From the NCBI RefSeq assembly GCF_029338335.1, contig NZ_CP119796.1: 64,000 bases of DNA. One strand, given 5' to 3'. The notes under the pieces were generated by a model. It worked only from the letters and a program-made list of their open reading frames with translations. It was not told the origin of the DNA and ran no database searches. How positions within the stretch are numbered: the first letter of the stretch is position 1; each line of letters starts with the position of its first letter. The translations under genes and the position numbers were made by a program. This stretch comes from Halomontanus rarus. GTDB taxonomy: Archaea > Halobacteriota > Halobacteria > Halobacteriales > Natrialbaceae. Positions 27,633 through 36,712 of the stretch are shown piece after piece.

Positions 27633-27709
27633 GGAAGACTGGACCGGATCGGAACGAACCGGAGCGGAGCGGACCGGACCGGATTCCGCCGCGGATGCCC
27701 GGCTACAAC

Positions 27710-28408
27710 CTACCGATTCGATCGCATCGGTCGCATCGATTCGAGCTTTTTCACCCGCGTCGAGAGCGCGAAGAACAGCGCCAGAAACGTAAACGCCGTC
27801 GCCCCCGCGCCCGCGACCCCGAGCGCGTCGGCACCGAGGTACATCGACGTCGCTCGAGGAACCGGGAGTGCGGTGTGGTGTGGGTCCCCGACGATCGGCA
27901 CGAAGAAGTCGACGATCAGGTCGACGCCGTACCAGAGGAGGGCGACGGCGACGGCCCACACCGGGAAGTCGGTGATTCGATGGAGGACGAACGCCTGGAC
28001 GACCATCGCCAGGTGGCTCCAGAAGAGAAACTGGAACATCAGCGGGTGGAGGTGTGCGTAGGCGTCGTAGAACGCGAGGAGCACGTACGGCGTCCACAGT
28101 CCCAAGATCACGTTACCGAAGAAGGCGAGGGCGGTAAGCCACGGCTGCTCGTACCCCAGCTTCCAGCAGGCGATTGCCAGCGCGATCAACAACGTGGCGA
28201 TCGGACTGTCCGGAACGAACGGCCACATCACCGGCGGCTCGACGGTGAACTGGTGACGGTAGTACCAGAATCCGAAGACGGTTCCCGCCAGATTGACGGC
28301 GACGATGAGCCACGCCAATCGCAGTCCAAGGTCCTCGAGGGTCTTCGGCACCGGTGCGAGATATCGGGGTAGCGGATCCCGATCCGGAAGCCGGGTCGAC
28401 TCACTCAT
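27710..28408 (-). CDS. DUF1405 family membrane protein
   Basis: A 232-residue protein with about seven membrane segments. Family marks include LAWLIVAVNLAGTVFGFWYY near the N-terminus, FVPDSPIATLLIALAIACWK, and the end segment HRITDFPVWAVAVALLWYGV before DLIVDFFVPIVGDPHHTALP. DUF1405 proteins occur in archaea and Bacillus and have no established role. It is divergent from pdxS. ATG 28408 is the only good start. Confidence 0.85.
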   Translation of the reverse strand: MSESTRLPDRDPLPRYLAPVPKTLEDLGLRLAWLIVAVNLAGTVFGFWYYRHQFTVEPPVMWPFVPDSPIATLLIALAIACWKLGYEQPWLTALAFFGNVILGLWTPYVLLAFYDAYAHLHPLMFQFLFWSHLAMVVQAFVLHRITDFPVWAVAVALLWYGVDLIVDFFVPIVGDPHHTALPVPRATSMYLGADALGVAGAGATAFTFLALFFALSTRVKKLESMRPMRSNR

Positions 28409-28716
28409 CGGCCGTTCCGACGACTGGACGGTCCAAAACGATGACGATTATCCCGCCGCCTTCCGAGTCGCCGCCACGAGATCGAACTTCGATGGCGAAG
28501 GTCGTCGAACCTACTTTACCGCCATCCCGGGGCTCTTGCCCGTCGACCGGTATCGAACGGGCAGGGCCCCGTCCGGTACTGACCACCATTCTACCACCTA
28601 CCGACCGGACGGGCCCCGGACGATTCGAGCGAGGGCGTCGGCAGCGACCGACACGAGAGGCTCACCCAACCATCCAAAGGACACGCGTAAGTACGGGGGG
28701 CAACAACTCGCCGCGT
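28409..28716. other. Divergent intergenic region with a 10-bp inverted repeat
   Basis: This 308-base region separates the starts of the DUF1405 gene and pdxS and holds no credible gene. CCCGTCCGGT (28568-28577) and ACCGGACGGG (28604-28613) form a perfect 10-bp inverted repeat with a 26-base spacer; GGGCCCC/GGGCCCC flanks extend it imperfectly. It could be an operator for pdxS or an RNA hairpin. Confidence 0.45.
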
Positions 28717-29625
28717 ATGACCGACGACACAGCACTCGAGGACCTCCGTCGCGGAACGGACCTCGTCAAGCGAGGATTCGCGCAGATGCAGAAAGGCGGC
28801 GTCATCATGGACGTCGTCGACCCCGACCAGGCCAAGATCGCGGAAGACGCCGGTGCGGTCGCAGTGATGGCGCTCGAGGCCGTCCCCGCCGATATCCGCA
28901 AACGCGGCGGCGTCGCCCGGATGGCGGATCCGGCGGACGTCGCCGAGATCGTCGACTCGGTTTCGATCCCGGTGATGGGTAAATCCCGGATCGGCCACAC
29001 CAAGGAGGCCCAGATCCTCGAGACGGTCGGCGTCGACATGATCGACGAGTCCGAGGTGCTCACACCGGCGGACAACGACTACCACATCGACAAGCGCGAC
29101 TTCACCGCGCCGTTCGTCTGCGGTGCCCGCGACCTCGGCGAAGCGCTGCGCCGGATCAACGAGGGCGCGGCGATGATCCGCACCAAAGGCGAGGCCGGCA
29201 CCGGCGACGTCAACCAGGCGGTCTACCACCAGCGGACGATCAAAGGCGCCATCCGCGAACTCGAGGGGAAGACCCACGAGGAACGCGAGGCCTACGCCCG
29301 CGAGATCGACGCGCCCGCGCAACTGGTCCACGAGACCGCGGAGATGGGCCGGCTTCCGGTCGTCAATTTCGCCGCTGGCGGCATCGCGACGCCCGCCGAC
29401 GCCGCGCTCATGATGCACCACGAGTGCGACGGCATCTTCGTCGGCAGCGGGATCTTCGGCGCAGAGAATCCCGAAGCGATGGCCGACGCGATCGTGCAGG
29501 CGGTGAACAACTGGGACGATCCCGAGACCCTCGCCGAGATTTCGAAGAACCTCGGCAAGAGCATGAAAGGCGACGCGAACGTCGATCTGCCGGAAGACGA
29601 GCAGATGCAGGGGCGGGGCGTCTAG
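28717..29625 (+). CDS. pdxS: Pyridoxal 5'-phosphate synthase subunit PdxS
   Basis: A 302-residue TIM-barrel enzyme that builds PLP from ribose-5-phosphate, glyceraldehyde-3-phosphate and ammonia delivered by PdxT. The start MTDDTALEDLRRGTDLVKRG is right for the family although the frame stays open far upstream. The imine-forming lysine is Lys89 in IPVMGKSRIGH, and a second lysine lies in MIRTKGEAGTGDV. FVGSGIFGAENPE is the phosphate site. No pdxT lies in the window. Confidence 0.96.
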   Translation: MTDDTALEDLRRGTDLVKRGFAQMQKGGVIMDVVDPDQAKIAEDAGAVAVMALEAVPADIRKRGGVARMADPADVAEIVDSVSIPVMGKSRIGHTKEAQILETVGVDMIDESEVLTPADNDYHIDKRDFTAPFVCGARDLGEALRRINEGAAMIRTKGEAGTGDVNQAVYHQRTIKGAIRELEGKTHEEREAYAREIDAPAQLVHETAEMGRLPVVNFAAGGIATPADAALMMHHECDGIFVGSGIFGAENPEAMADAIVQAVNNWDDPETLAEISKNLGKSMKGDANVDLPEDEQMQGRGV

Positions 29626-29810
29626 GCGAACCGCTCGTCGGCAGACGGCGGCGGACGGCGGCAGACGGACTTTCCGCGGCTCTCGAGTTCGTTGTTTCCG
29701 AACAGCGAGGAGAGGCGACGATCGACGGGTGAGGGACCACGGACACGGACCACGAAAGCGCAGGTAGAACCGTTTCACCGACGTAGCGGGAAGTACTCTC
29801 GAGGGACTTC

Positions 29811-30053
29811 ATGGGACAGCCCGATCGGGAGTTGTCGAGGATCGAAGCGAACCGGATGGCCGTCACGGTCGCCGCGGGTTCGCTACTGGTGGGAGTCGCG
29901 CTCGGAGTCGGCTACTGGTTCGGTCTGTTCGATTCGCTAATTCCGACCGGTGGGTTCGCCGCCGCGGACCTCCCGCTGTTGCTCCTCGTTCCCGTGCTCT
30001 TGCTCGTCCTCGTCGTCTGGAGCTGGTCGCGAATTCTCTCGTTTTTCGAGTGA
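29811..30053 (+). CDS. Small two-helix membrane protein
   Basis: An 80-residue protein with two strongly hydrophobic segments, AVTVAAGSLLVGVALGVGYW and LPLLLLVPVLLLVLVVWSWS, joined by a short loop. The N-terminus is charged and the C-terminus ends FLEFFE-like (RILSFFE). Nothing suggests a specific function. It follows pdxS by 185 bases. Confidence 0.6.
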   Translation: MGQPDRELSRIEANRMAVTVAAGSLLVGVALGVGYWFGLFDSLIPTGGFAAADLPLLLLVPVLLLVLVVWSWSRILSFFE

Positions 30054-30115
30054 GTGGTCCGTCGAGTATCGGGAGTAGAATCGAAACCAGAATCGGAATC
30101 AGGTCGAAGCCAGAA

Positions 30116-30445
30116 TCAGTCTCGAGTCACGAGGACCGCGACCAACACCACCAGATACGCTCCCAGCGCACCGATCCCCGCGGAGAGGATACTCGAGGGG
30201 GCGACCGCGGCGCCGACGGCGGCGGTCGCGATCCCCAGTGTGAACGTCGCGAGCTGTGTGACCGGTCGCTCCCAGTAGTAGCGAACCGTCTCGGTGTTGC
30301 GGAAGGCGACGGCTTCGAAAGCGGCCGTCCCAGCGACGCCGAGTGCGAAAAACGGGAGCGAGAGCCGTGCATCGACGGCGACGAGCGCGCCGGCGAACGC
30401 GCCGAGAGCCAGGAGGGCGAGCGCGCCGTCGGAGAGCAGACTCAC
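30116..30445 (-). CDS. Small integral membrane protein downstream of thrB
   Basis: A 109-residue protein starting at GTG 30445 (VSLLSDGALALLALGAFAGA). Four hydrophobic stretches are seen: GALALLALGAFAGALVAV, LPFFALGVAGTAAFEAVAF, LATFTLGIATAAVGAAVAP and IGALGAYLVVLVAVLVT. It lies 43 bases after thrB on the same strand and is probably co-transcribed. The part of the same frame upstream of 30445 is only the antisense-like shadow of thrB. Function unknown. Confidence 0.6.
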   Translation of the reverse strand: MSLLSDGALALLALGAFAGALVAVDARLSLPFFALGVAGTAAFEAVAFRNTETVRYYWERPVTQLATFTLGIATAAVGAAVAPSSILSAGIGALGAYLVVLVAVLVTRD

Positions 30446-30488
30446 GCGAACGCTCCCCCGTGTCCCGCTTCGAACTCCGCCACGGCGA

Positions 30489-31367
30489 TCACCGGAACAG
30501 TTGTGCGCCCCGACCGACCTCCGTCTGATACGCCCGGCTCTCGATTCCGTGCTCGTCGAAGGTCTCGAGCATCGTCGCGGCGACGGCTCGCTGGTCTTCG
30601 GGCCGACAGACCGCGAGCAGCGTCGGTCCCGCGCCGCTGACGGTGACGCCGGTCGCCCCGGCCTCGAGCGCGGCGTCGCGAACGTCGTCGTAGCCGTCGA
30701 TGAGCGCCGCGCGTTCGGGCGTGACGATGCCGTCGTCCATCCCGCGACCGACGAGGTCGGGATCGTCTCGAGCCATGCCGACGGCCAGCGTCGCCGCGTG
30801 GCCGACGGTCTCGACGATGTCGTCCATCGAGGCGCTCTCGGGAACGACCTTGCGGGCGTCTCTGGTGGAGACGTTGATTTCGGGGAGGCAGGCGACCAGC
30901 GAGAGGGCGGCGTCGATCTGGGTGATCCCGTCCCCCGTGACGACCGTGAACCCGCCCAGGAGAGAGGGGGCGACGTTGTCGGAGTGAGCCTCGCCGGAGA
31001 CCAGCGCCTCGCCCTCGGCGGCGACGGGGACGAGTTCCTCGCGGGAGAGCCCGCGGTCGTAGAGTTCGTTGAGCGCGACGGCTGCGGCGGCGGCGCTGGC
31101 GGCCGACGAGCCGAGTCCGGACGACGGTCGCACCCCTTTGTCGATTCGAATGTGTGCCGGGGCGTCGAGCGCCTCGGCGACGGCACCGACGGTGTTCTTC
31201 TCGGGATCCTCGGGGATGTACCGGCTCCCGGCCCCGGTGACGCTGATCGTCGTCTCCGGGGCGCGTTCGACGCGAACGACGTCCGCGGGCCGGCCGAGGG
31301 CGATCCCGAAGACGTCGAAGCCACTTCCGAGGTTCGCGCTCGACGCCGGGGCCCGCACGGTAAGCAT
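30489..31367 (-). CDS. thrB: Homoserine kinase
   Basis: A 292-residue GHMP kinase that phosphorylates homoserine in threonine synthesis. The N-terminal ANLGSGFDVFGIAL, the ATP loop VRPSSGLGSSAASAAAAAVA and the C-terminal ATGVTVSGAGPTLLAVC are the three GHMP motifs in order. The start is ATG 31367 (MLTVRAPASSANLG), nine codons inside the longest frame, since the family begins with this strand. No other threonine genes are adjacent. Confidence 0.95.
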   Translation of the reverse strand: MLTVRAPASSANLGSGFDVFGIALGRPADVVRVERAPETTISVTGAGSRYIPEDPEKNTVGAVAEALDAPAHIRIDKGVRPSSGLGSSAASAAAAAVALNELYDRGLSREELVPVAAEGEALVSGEAHSDNVAPSLLGGFTVVTGDGITQIDAALSLVACLPEINVSTRDARKVVPESASMDDIVETVGHAATLAVGMARDDPDLVGRGMDDGIVTPERAALIDGYDDVRDAALEAGATGVTVSGAGPTLLAVCRPEDQRAVAATMLETFDEHGIESRAYQTEVGRGAQLFR

Positions 31368-31480
31368 GCCCGGGTCTTCTAATACTGCGGCCAAAAAGGT
31401 AGCGAACTACGAGACGGTCTCGGGCCCCGGCTAGGTCTCGGGTTCCGGCCCGTCCCGGCCTCAACCCCGAATCCGAACCC

Positions 31481-31520
31481 GAACTCGAACTCGAACTCGA
31501 ACTCGAACTCGAACTCGAAC
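31481..31520. repeat. GAACTC hexamer tandem repeat
   Basis: Six perfect copies of GAACTC plus GAAC, flanked by degenerate copies from about 31471. It lies in the spacer between the divergent starts of thrB and the FAD amine oxidase-like gene, ending about 45 bases before the latter's ATG. Confidence 0.9.
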
Positions 31521-31565
31521 CCGACTTTCGCAACTGCAAAGACTCGCCGCTCCCGTACTCGAGAC

Positions 31566-32909
31566 ATGATCGGCGTCGTCGGCGGCGGAATCGCCGGGCT
31601 AGCGGCCGCGTATCGACTCCAGCAATGCGGCCACGAGGTGCGCGTCTTCGAAGCGAGCGACGACCTCGGCGGCCTCGCGGCGACCTACGAGACCGCCGGC
31701 GACCCGCTCGAGGTCTACTACCACCACCTCTCGAAGTCCGAGGAGACGATCGTCGACCTGGCCGACGAACTCGGCGTCGGCGACGACATCGAGTGGCGAG
31801 TCGGCAAGAACGCCTACTACGTCGACGGGACCGTCCACCCGCTGGACACGCCGTGGGAGATCCTGGCCTACCCCCACCTCTCGCTGTACGACACGTTTCG
31901 GCTAGCGATGCTGACGATGGAGGTCGACGTTCGCGGCGGGATTCCGAGTTTCGACACCTACGACGACCTCGCGGCGTTCGAGGACGTTCCCATTAGGGAC
32001 TTTCTGCTCGAGCACACGACCCGACACGTCTACGAGAACTTCTGGGCCCCGCTTCTCGAGGCGAAGTTCGGCTCGCGCACCGAGGACGTGTCGGCGGCGT
32101 GGCTGCTGGGGCGGATCAAGTTCCGCGGCGAGCGCGACCTGCTCCGGGGCGAGATTCTGGGATACGTCGACGGCGGATTCGCCGTCCTCGTCGAGGCGCT
32201 CGTCGACGCCGTCGGCCGCGAGAACGTCGAGAGCGGCGCGCGCGTGACCGACCTCGCGACCGCGGACGGCGAGGTCGAGTCGGTGACCGTCGAATCCGAC
32301 GGCGAGCGCAGGACCCACGACGTCGAGGCCGTCGTCGTCGCCACGATGCCGAACGTCCTCGAGTCGCTGACGGGCTACCCCTGCGAGATCGACTTTCAGG
32401 GGACCGTCTGTTCGGTGTTCAGCACCGAGCGCTCGCTGACCGACACCTACTGGCTCAACATCGCCGACGAGGCGCCGTTCGGCGTCTTCATCGAACACAC
32501 CAACTTCGTGCCGCCCGAGCGCTACGGCGGCGAACACCTCTACTACCTCGCGAGTTACGTCCAGAACCCGGAAGAGGAGCTGTGGCAGCTCTCGGATGGC
32601 GAGGTCGAACGGCGCTGGCTCGAGGGCGTCTCCGCCCTGTTCCCGCAGTTCGACCGCAACGACCTCAACTGGATCGAGACCGCGCGGAACCCGCGGACAG
32701 CGCCGGTCTACGAGCGAGGCTATCTGGACGCGGTCGTCCCCTACGACCTCGGCGAGAGCGAGAACGAGAGTGAAGCCGTCGCGGACGGAATCTACTACGC
32801 GGGAATGGCCAGTCGCGCGCAGTACCCCGAGCGGAGCCTCAACGGAGCGGTCGTCGCGGGATTCGAGTGTGCGAATCGGATCGACGGGAAAGGGAGAGGG
32901 AGGGAGTGA
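31566..32909 (+). CDS. NAD(P)/FAD-dependent amine oxidase-like protein
   Basis: A 447-residue flavoprotein of the amine oxidase/protoporphyrinogen oxidase-like group. The FAD-binding dinucleotide motif is VVGGGIAGLAAAYRLQQCG with Glu in VFEASDDLGG. The segment EVYYHHLSKSEETIVDLADE and the late GIYYAGMASRAQYPERSLNG (FAD-contacting) are typical of haloarchaeal members often found beside surface polysaccharide genes. The substrate is unknown. It ends 14 bases before the convergent polysaccharide deacetylase gene. Confidence 0.85.
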   Translation: MIGVVGGGIAGLAAAYRLQQCGHEVRVFEASDDLGGLAATYETAGDPLEVYYHHLSKSEETIVDLADELGVGDDIEWRVGKNAYYVDGTVHPLDTPWEILAYPHLSLYDTFRLAMLTMEVDVRGGIPSFDTYDDLAAFEDVPIRDFLLEHTTRHVYENFWAPLLEAKFGSRTEDVSAAWLLGRIKFRGERDLLRGEILGYVDGGFAVLVEALVDAVGRENVESGARVTDLATADGEVESVTVESDGERRTHDVEAVVVATMPNVLESLTGYPCEIDFQGTVCSVFSTERSLTDTYWLNIADEAPFGVFIEHTNFVPPERYGGEHLYYLASYVQNPEEELWQLSDGEVERRWLEGVSALFPQFDRNDLNWIETARNPRTAPVYERGYLDAVVPYDLGESENESEAVADGIYYAGMASRAQYPERSLNGAVVAGFECANRIDGKGRGRE

Positions 32910-32922
32910 CGGACCCCGGCGG

Positions 32923-34221
32923 TCAGAACACGAACCGCTCCTCGAGAGCCGCGGGGAGGACGACCTCTACATCCCCTGCCGACTCGAGTTCGTGGAGGTA
33001 GTCGATCGTCGCCTCGAAGTCCGCGAGACGCTGCCCCTCGAGTTCGTGATAGAAGAGCGTGGAGATGCCTCGCATGTCGGCCGCCCGGTCGAGGGCCTCC
33101 CGCGCCTGTTCCGCGTCCGGGTCGCCGATGCGCGAACACAGTTGCGGATTCGTCACGTAGCCCTGTGCGGGCTTGCCGCCGGCGAATCCGAGGTCGTGGT
33201 GTTTTTCGACGAGGTCGACGGTCGTAGCGTCGTAGTCGCCGAACGGGTACGCGAAGTACCGGGCGCCCTCCTCGAACCCGTGCTCGACGAGCCACTCCTT
33301 GGTCGCCCGGAGCTCGGCCTCCTGTTCGGCGGCCGTGAGCTCCGAGAGATGCGGGTGCGTGTGGGAGTGGCTCCCGACGGTCCAGCCCGCCTCCGAGAGC
33401 GCCTCGGCCTGGTCGAGATCGAGTCGCCCGTCGTTCCCGATGCGACTCGAGTTGACGAACGTCACCGCCGGATAGTCGTACTCCTCGAGCACCCGGAGCC
33501 CCTCCGTGTAGTCCGTTTCGAAGCCGTCGTCGAACTGGATCATCACGATCCCGGTCTCCGGACGCGGGGTGAAGTGGAGGTCGTCACATCGGAAGCGAGC
33601 CGTCCCGTCCCCCGTCCACTGGAGGATCTGGATCTCCGTGATCGCGCTCAGATCCGGATCGCCGCCGACGGCTTCGACGCCGAAGTTGTACCGCGCGAAC
33701 GGGAGGCCGCCGACGATGGCGCGACGGTAGTCGATCCGGTTCCCGTCGGCGTCGAACAACCGTATCAACGGAATTACCATCTCCTCGGTCGTGATCGCGA
33801 GCCCGGGAACGACCGCCGAGAGATCGAGCGGCGAGTCGAACTCCCGGGAGATCGTGACCCGGTCGGACGCCGCGTCAGACTCGAGGAGCGCCGACTGGGA
33901 GCCGAGAAACGCGTCGTCGGTAGCCGAGAGCGACCCCTCGAGCGCCGTCCACTCGGCGAGGTCCTCGAAGTCGTCGAACGTGCCGGCGATCTCGGGGTTG
34001 TCGGGGTCTGCGGGTTCGTCGGACTCGTCGGGTTCGTCAGGTTCGTCGGACTCGTCGGGTTCGTCGGGCGTGGTCCCCTCGGCGGAGGGCGTCTCGGTCG
34101 TCTCGTTTTCCGAGGTCGTATCGGTGTCAGTGTCGGGATCGGGGTCGTCCGTCTCGAGTGCAGCGGAACAACCGGCGAGTCCGACGGTCGCCGTCGCCAG
34201 GAGGTACGCACGTCGTTTCAT
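32923..34221 (-). CDS. Polysaccharide deacetylase lipoprotein
   Basis: A 432-residue secreted protein. The N-terminus MKRRAYLLATATVGLAGC has twin Arg and a lipobox (Cys18), so it is probably Tat-exported and lipid-anchored. A Pro/Asp/Glu/Ser linker (near residues 50-75) leads to a beta-sandwich-like domain (90-220) and a NodB-type deacetylase domain from about 225, with IVMIQFDDGFETDYTEGLRV (catalytic/metal Asp pair) and WTVGSHSHTHPHL (metal His). Expected role: removal of acetyl groups from cell surface sugars. Confidence 0.9.
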   Translation of the reverse strand: MKRRAYLLATATVGLAGCSAALETDDPDPDTDTDTTSENETTETPSAEGTTPDEPDESDEPDEPDESDEPADPDNPEIAGTFDDFEDLAEWTALEGSLSATDDAFLGSQSALLESDAASDRVTISREFDSPLDLSAVVPGLAITTEEMVIPLIRLFDADGNRIDYRRAIVGGLPFARYNFGVEAVGGDPDLSAITEIQILQWTGDGTARFRCDDLHFTPRPETGIVMIQFDDGFETDYTEGLRVLEEYDYPAVTFVNSSRIGNDGRLDLDQAEALSEAGWTVGSHSHTHPHLSELTAAEQEAELRATKEWLVEHGFEEGARYFAYPFGDYDATTVDLVEKHHDLGFAGGKPAQGYVTNPQLCSRIGDPDAEQAREALDRAADMRGISTLFYHELEGQRLADFEATIDYLHELESAGDVEVVLPAALEERFVF

Positions 34222-34426
34222 CGAACAGAGACTGTCCGCTTACATTGATTGTTATGCCCGGACTTCTATCTCGGACTCCGATAGTAACGGTCCCCTGATC
34301 GGTTACGGTGGCGCCATCGCGACGGCCGTCCGGATGGTGTGCCCGTGCTCGTCTCGACCTCGATCTCGAGCGGTCGAACGCTGGCGGAAGCGGCGAGTTG
34401 ATACGGGCTGTGAGCGCCGATCGAAT

Positions 34427-35695
34427 TCAGTCGGCGCGGTCCGGATCCGTCTCGAGAACCCCGACTCGGTCGAGGCCGACGACCAGTCCGGCCGAGAGGA
34501 GCGCGCCGGTCAGCGCGAAGCCGGCGAGCATCGCGAAGAACAGCCCCAGCGACGCCGAGAGGACGGCGCCGCCGATCGCGATGGAGGCGGCACCGAGGCC
34601 GAACTCGCCGAGGTAGGTGTAGCCGTAGGAGAGCCCGCGGGTGTCCGGCGGGGTGTAAACGGCGACGGCCTCCTGGTAGAACGGCTGGATCGCGAACAGG
34701 AAGAAGCCCAGGACGGCGCAGTAGAGGAGGACCGCGCCGAGGCCCATCGCGGTGACGGGGACGAACGCGAGCGCGAGGACGGCGAGGATCGCGAAGATGG
34801 CGACCAGTCCGCGCGCCGCCGGGACGCGGCCGGTGAGTTTCCCGCCCGCGTACTGGCCGGCCATCCCGACGACGAGCAGGCCGACGTAGATGTAGTCGCC
34901 CGGTTCGATCCCCTCGAGTCCGGCCGCGAGTTCGACGCCCGCCATCGCGGGGAGGCCGTGGAGGATCTCGGGGAGGTAGGTCAGGACGCCCCGGTAGAAC
35001 AGTCCTTCGAAGGTGACGATCGCGAAGACGACCGCGAACGCGCTGGCGAACAGGACCCGCGAGTTCGAGAGGAGCTCCGAGAGCGAGAGCGCCTGCGGCG
35101 AGTCCGACCCCGTCGCGTCGGTGGCGGCCGTCGGATCGAAGTCCGCCCGCAGGCCGTAGGCGACGGCGACCAGTCCGGGGACCGCGAGGATCGCGGCGAC
35201 GTACTGCCACTCGAGGACGAGCAAGAGCGTGGCGGCGACGAACGGCCCGAGCGCGATGCCGACGTTGCCGGCGATGCCGTGCCAGGCGAAGACGGTGCCG
35301 CGTTCCTCGACACCGGTGGAGATCAGCGAGAGGCCGGCGGGGTGGTAGACGCTGGCGGCGATTCCCCACAGAACGAGGCCGACGGCGACCGCGTAGATCG
35401 AGTCGGCGACGGCGGCGAGCGCGAGGACGAGGTACGCGAGGCTCATACCGGCGAGACAGGACAGAATCAGCCGCTTCGGTCCGAACCGATCGGCGAGGAT
35501 GCCCCCGGGCAACGCGCCGAGTCCGAAGGGCGCGTAGCCCAGCGCGACGATGACCCCGATCGATGCGACCGAGACGTCGAATTCGGCGAGCCAGACCACC
35601 AGAAAGATCGGAATCGGCGTCTCGAACCAGTGGACCAGCGCGTGGCCCGCCATGGCGAAGCCGGCGATCGATCGGTCGTTTGCGTTCAGTGCCAT
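34427..35695 (-). CDS. Major facilitator superfamily transporter
   Basis: A 422-residue carrier with twelve predicted membrane segments. The loop between segments 2 and 3, GGILADRFGPKRLILSC, is the MFS motif A. Segments around SVYHPAGLSLISTGVEERGT resemble the fosmidomycin-resistance/NarK-like groups of drug and metabolite antiporters. The central cytoplasmic loop (DPTAATDATGSDSPQALS) is hydrophilic. Substrate not deducible. Confidence 0.9.
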   Translation of the reverse strand: MALNANDRSIAGFAMAGHALVHWFETPIPIFLVVWLAEFDVSVASIGVIVALGYAPFGLGALPGGILADRFGPKRLILSCLAGMSLAYLVLALAAVADSIYAVAVGLVLWGIAASVYHPAGLSLISTGVEERGTVFAWHGIAGNVGIALGPFVAATLLLVLEWQYVAAILAVPGLVAVAYGLRADFDPTAATDATGSDSPQALSLSELLSNSRVLFASAFAVVFAIVTFEGLFYRGVLTYLPEILHGLPAMAGVELAAGLEGIEPGDYIYVGLLVVGMAGQYAGGKLTGRVPAARGLVAIFAILAVLALAFVPVTAMGLGAVLLYCAVLGFFLFAIQPFYQEAVAVYTPPDTRGLSYGYTYLGEFGLGAASIAIGGAVLSASLGLFFAMLAGFALTGALLSAGLVVGLDRVGVLETDPDRAD

Positions 35696-36298
35696 GGCGT
35701 GTCGTGAGTATCCGAACGGCGACGGCCAGCGTACTTAGCAGTGTGGGAATTGAGCGCCGCGTGGTATCGCAACACACGGTCCGGGCCGTCGAACCGATCG
35801 ACGGACGGCGATGGCACGAGACGACACGACCGTCACCGTTGCGAGTAACGGTCCGATCGAGTCGCCGAACTCGGCGACCGAAAGCGGTGGCGTCCACCGA
35901 ACCAGAACGAGAGGGGTCCACTCTCTCACCTCACTCACGCTCTCGAGCGAGAGCGACACGAGCGGGAAAATCGAGACGCGATCCGTCGGCGTTTTCAGCC
36001 AGTGAGAACGGGAACAGCACCCATTATGTTACACACCCGCATACTAGGTGCGGTTCCAGACAGAGCCGCTCATGATGGCTGTGCCCTGACTCCAGGTGCC
36101 TCTGCGGGCCCTCTTTTTTCCGGACTCGAGATGCGGTCGACTCATCGGGTCGATCAGGAGTCGTATTCGGCCCGACAACGGATCGTCTCGCTGGTGCTCC
36201 GGTGAACGGTCACGGTCGACACGACAGGACCAGCGGCGGAACCTGGCGGACGAGACGGTACGAAAACGCTGGACGACCGGCTCGAAACGGCGCCGTCG
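35696..36298. other. Long intergenic region without a convincing protein gene
   Basis: These 603 bases hold only short open frames whose residue use (Arg/Ser/His-rich) looks non-coding. The one structured part is 36037-36119, described separately as a candidate RNA. The remainder shows no repeat or recognisable site. Confidence 0.6.
36037..36119 (+). ncRNA. Candidate small structured RNA with oligo-T end
   Basis: A series of hairpins: CCGCA/TGCGG (36037-36041 with 36049-36053), an arm at 36061-36067 with 36077-36083 (one mismatch), CCTG-ACTC-CAGG (36085-36096) and GCC/GGC at 36098-36109. It ends in TTTTTT at 36114-36119, a rare run in this genome. An ATTATGTT element at about 36023 could act as TATA box, though it is close to the first hairpin. 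I recognise no known RNA family. Confidence 0.35.
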
Positions 36299-36454
36299 TC
36301 ACTCTCCGAAGCGACGGAACGACCCGTCACCACAGGTGCAGTCGTTCCCGACGCCGATCGGGCGCAGCGTGCCGTCGGGCTCCATTCGTGCGACGTAGAT
36401 CGAACCGCAGGATTCGCACACTGCGAATTCGTCCGAGATTGCTTTCGAGCTCAT
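36299..36454 (-). CDS. Small zinc-ribbon-like protein
   Basis: A 51-residue protein starting MSSKAISDEFAVCESCGSIY. CxxCG at 13-17 and CTC (about 41-43) in VGNDCTCGDGSF form a likely four-Cys zinc site. Such short single-ribbon proteins are numerous in Halobacteria and usually of unknown role. Its ATG overlaps the stop of a 13-codon frame that follows a GGAGG motif. An alternative start 8 codons upstream (MCCWHKRT) is less likely. Confidence 0.65.
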   Translation of the reverse strand: MSSKAISDEFAVCESCGSIYVARMEPDGTLRPIGVGNDCTCGDGSFRRFGE

Positions 36455-36492
36455 TGTCCGTTTATGCCAACAACACATCGCAGTATCATCAT
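36451..36492 (-). CDS. Possible leader ORF with Shine-Dalgarno before the zinc-ribbon gene
   Basis: The 13-codon frame MMILRCVVGINGQ follows GGAGG (36494-36498) and its TGA overlaps the zinc-ribbon ATG as ATGA. Strong Shine-Dalgarno motifs are uncommon in this window. It could provide translational coupling to the small gene, or be chance. Confidence 0.3.
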   Translation of the reverse strand: MMILRCVVGINGQ

Positions 36493-36712
36493 TCCTCCAA
36501 ATCATTTTGGGAGTGAGGTGCCGGGTTGTCTCGACATCGACATATGCCGGCGTTAGATAGAAAACGAACGGGAAGAAAGAGGCGGTCGGATGCGCGTCAA
36601 CGGGTGACTCGCCGCTGAAGCGCCTCGAGAAAGAATCGGCGAGGACCCGATGGCTGCCCGCACAACACATGGCACAGAAATTGAATATCTCGTGGTCTGA
36701 CGGTCGACGGAC

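Noticed and set aside
36061..36110. Box C/D sRNA reading of the hairpin region (CATGATGG and CTGA)
   Set aside because: The C-like and D-like boxes are only about ten bases apart and no second C'/D' pair is present, so the C/D class does not fit.
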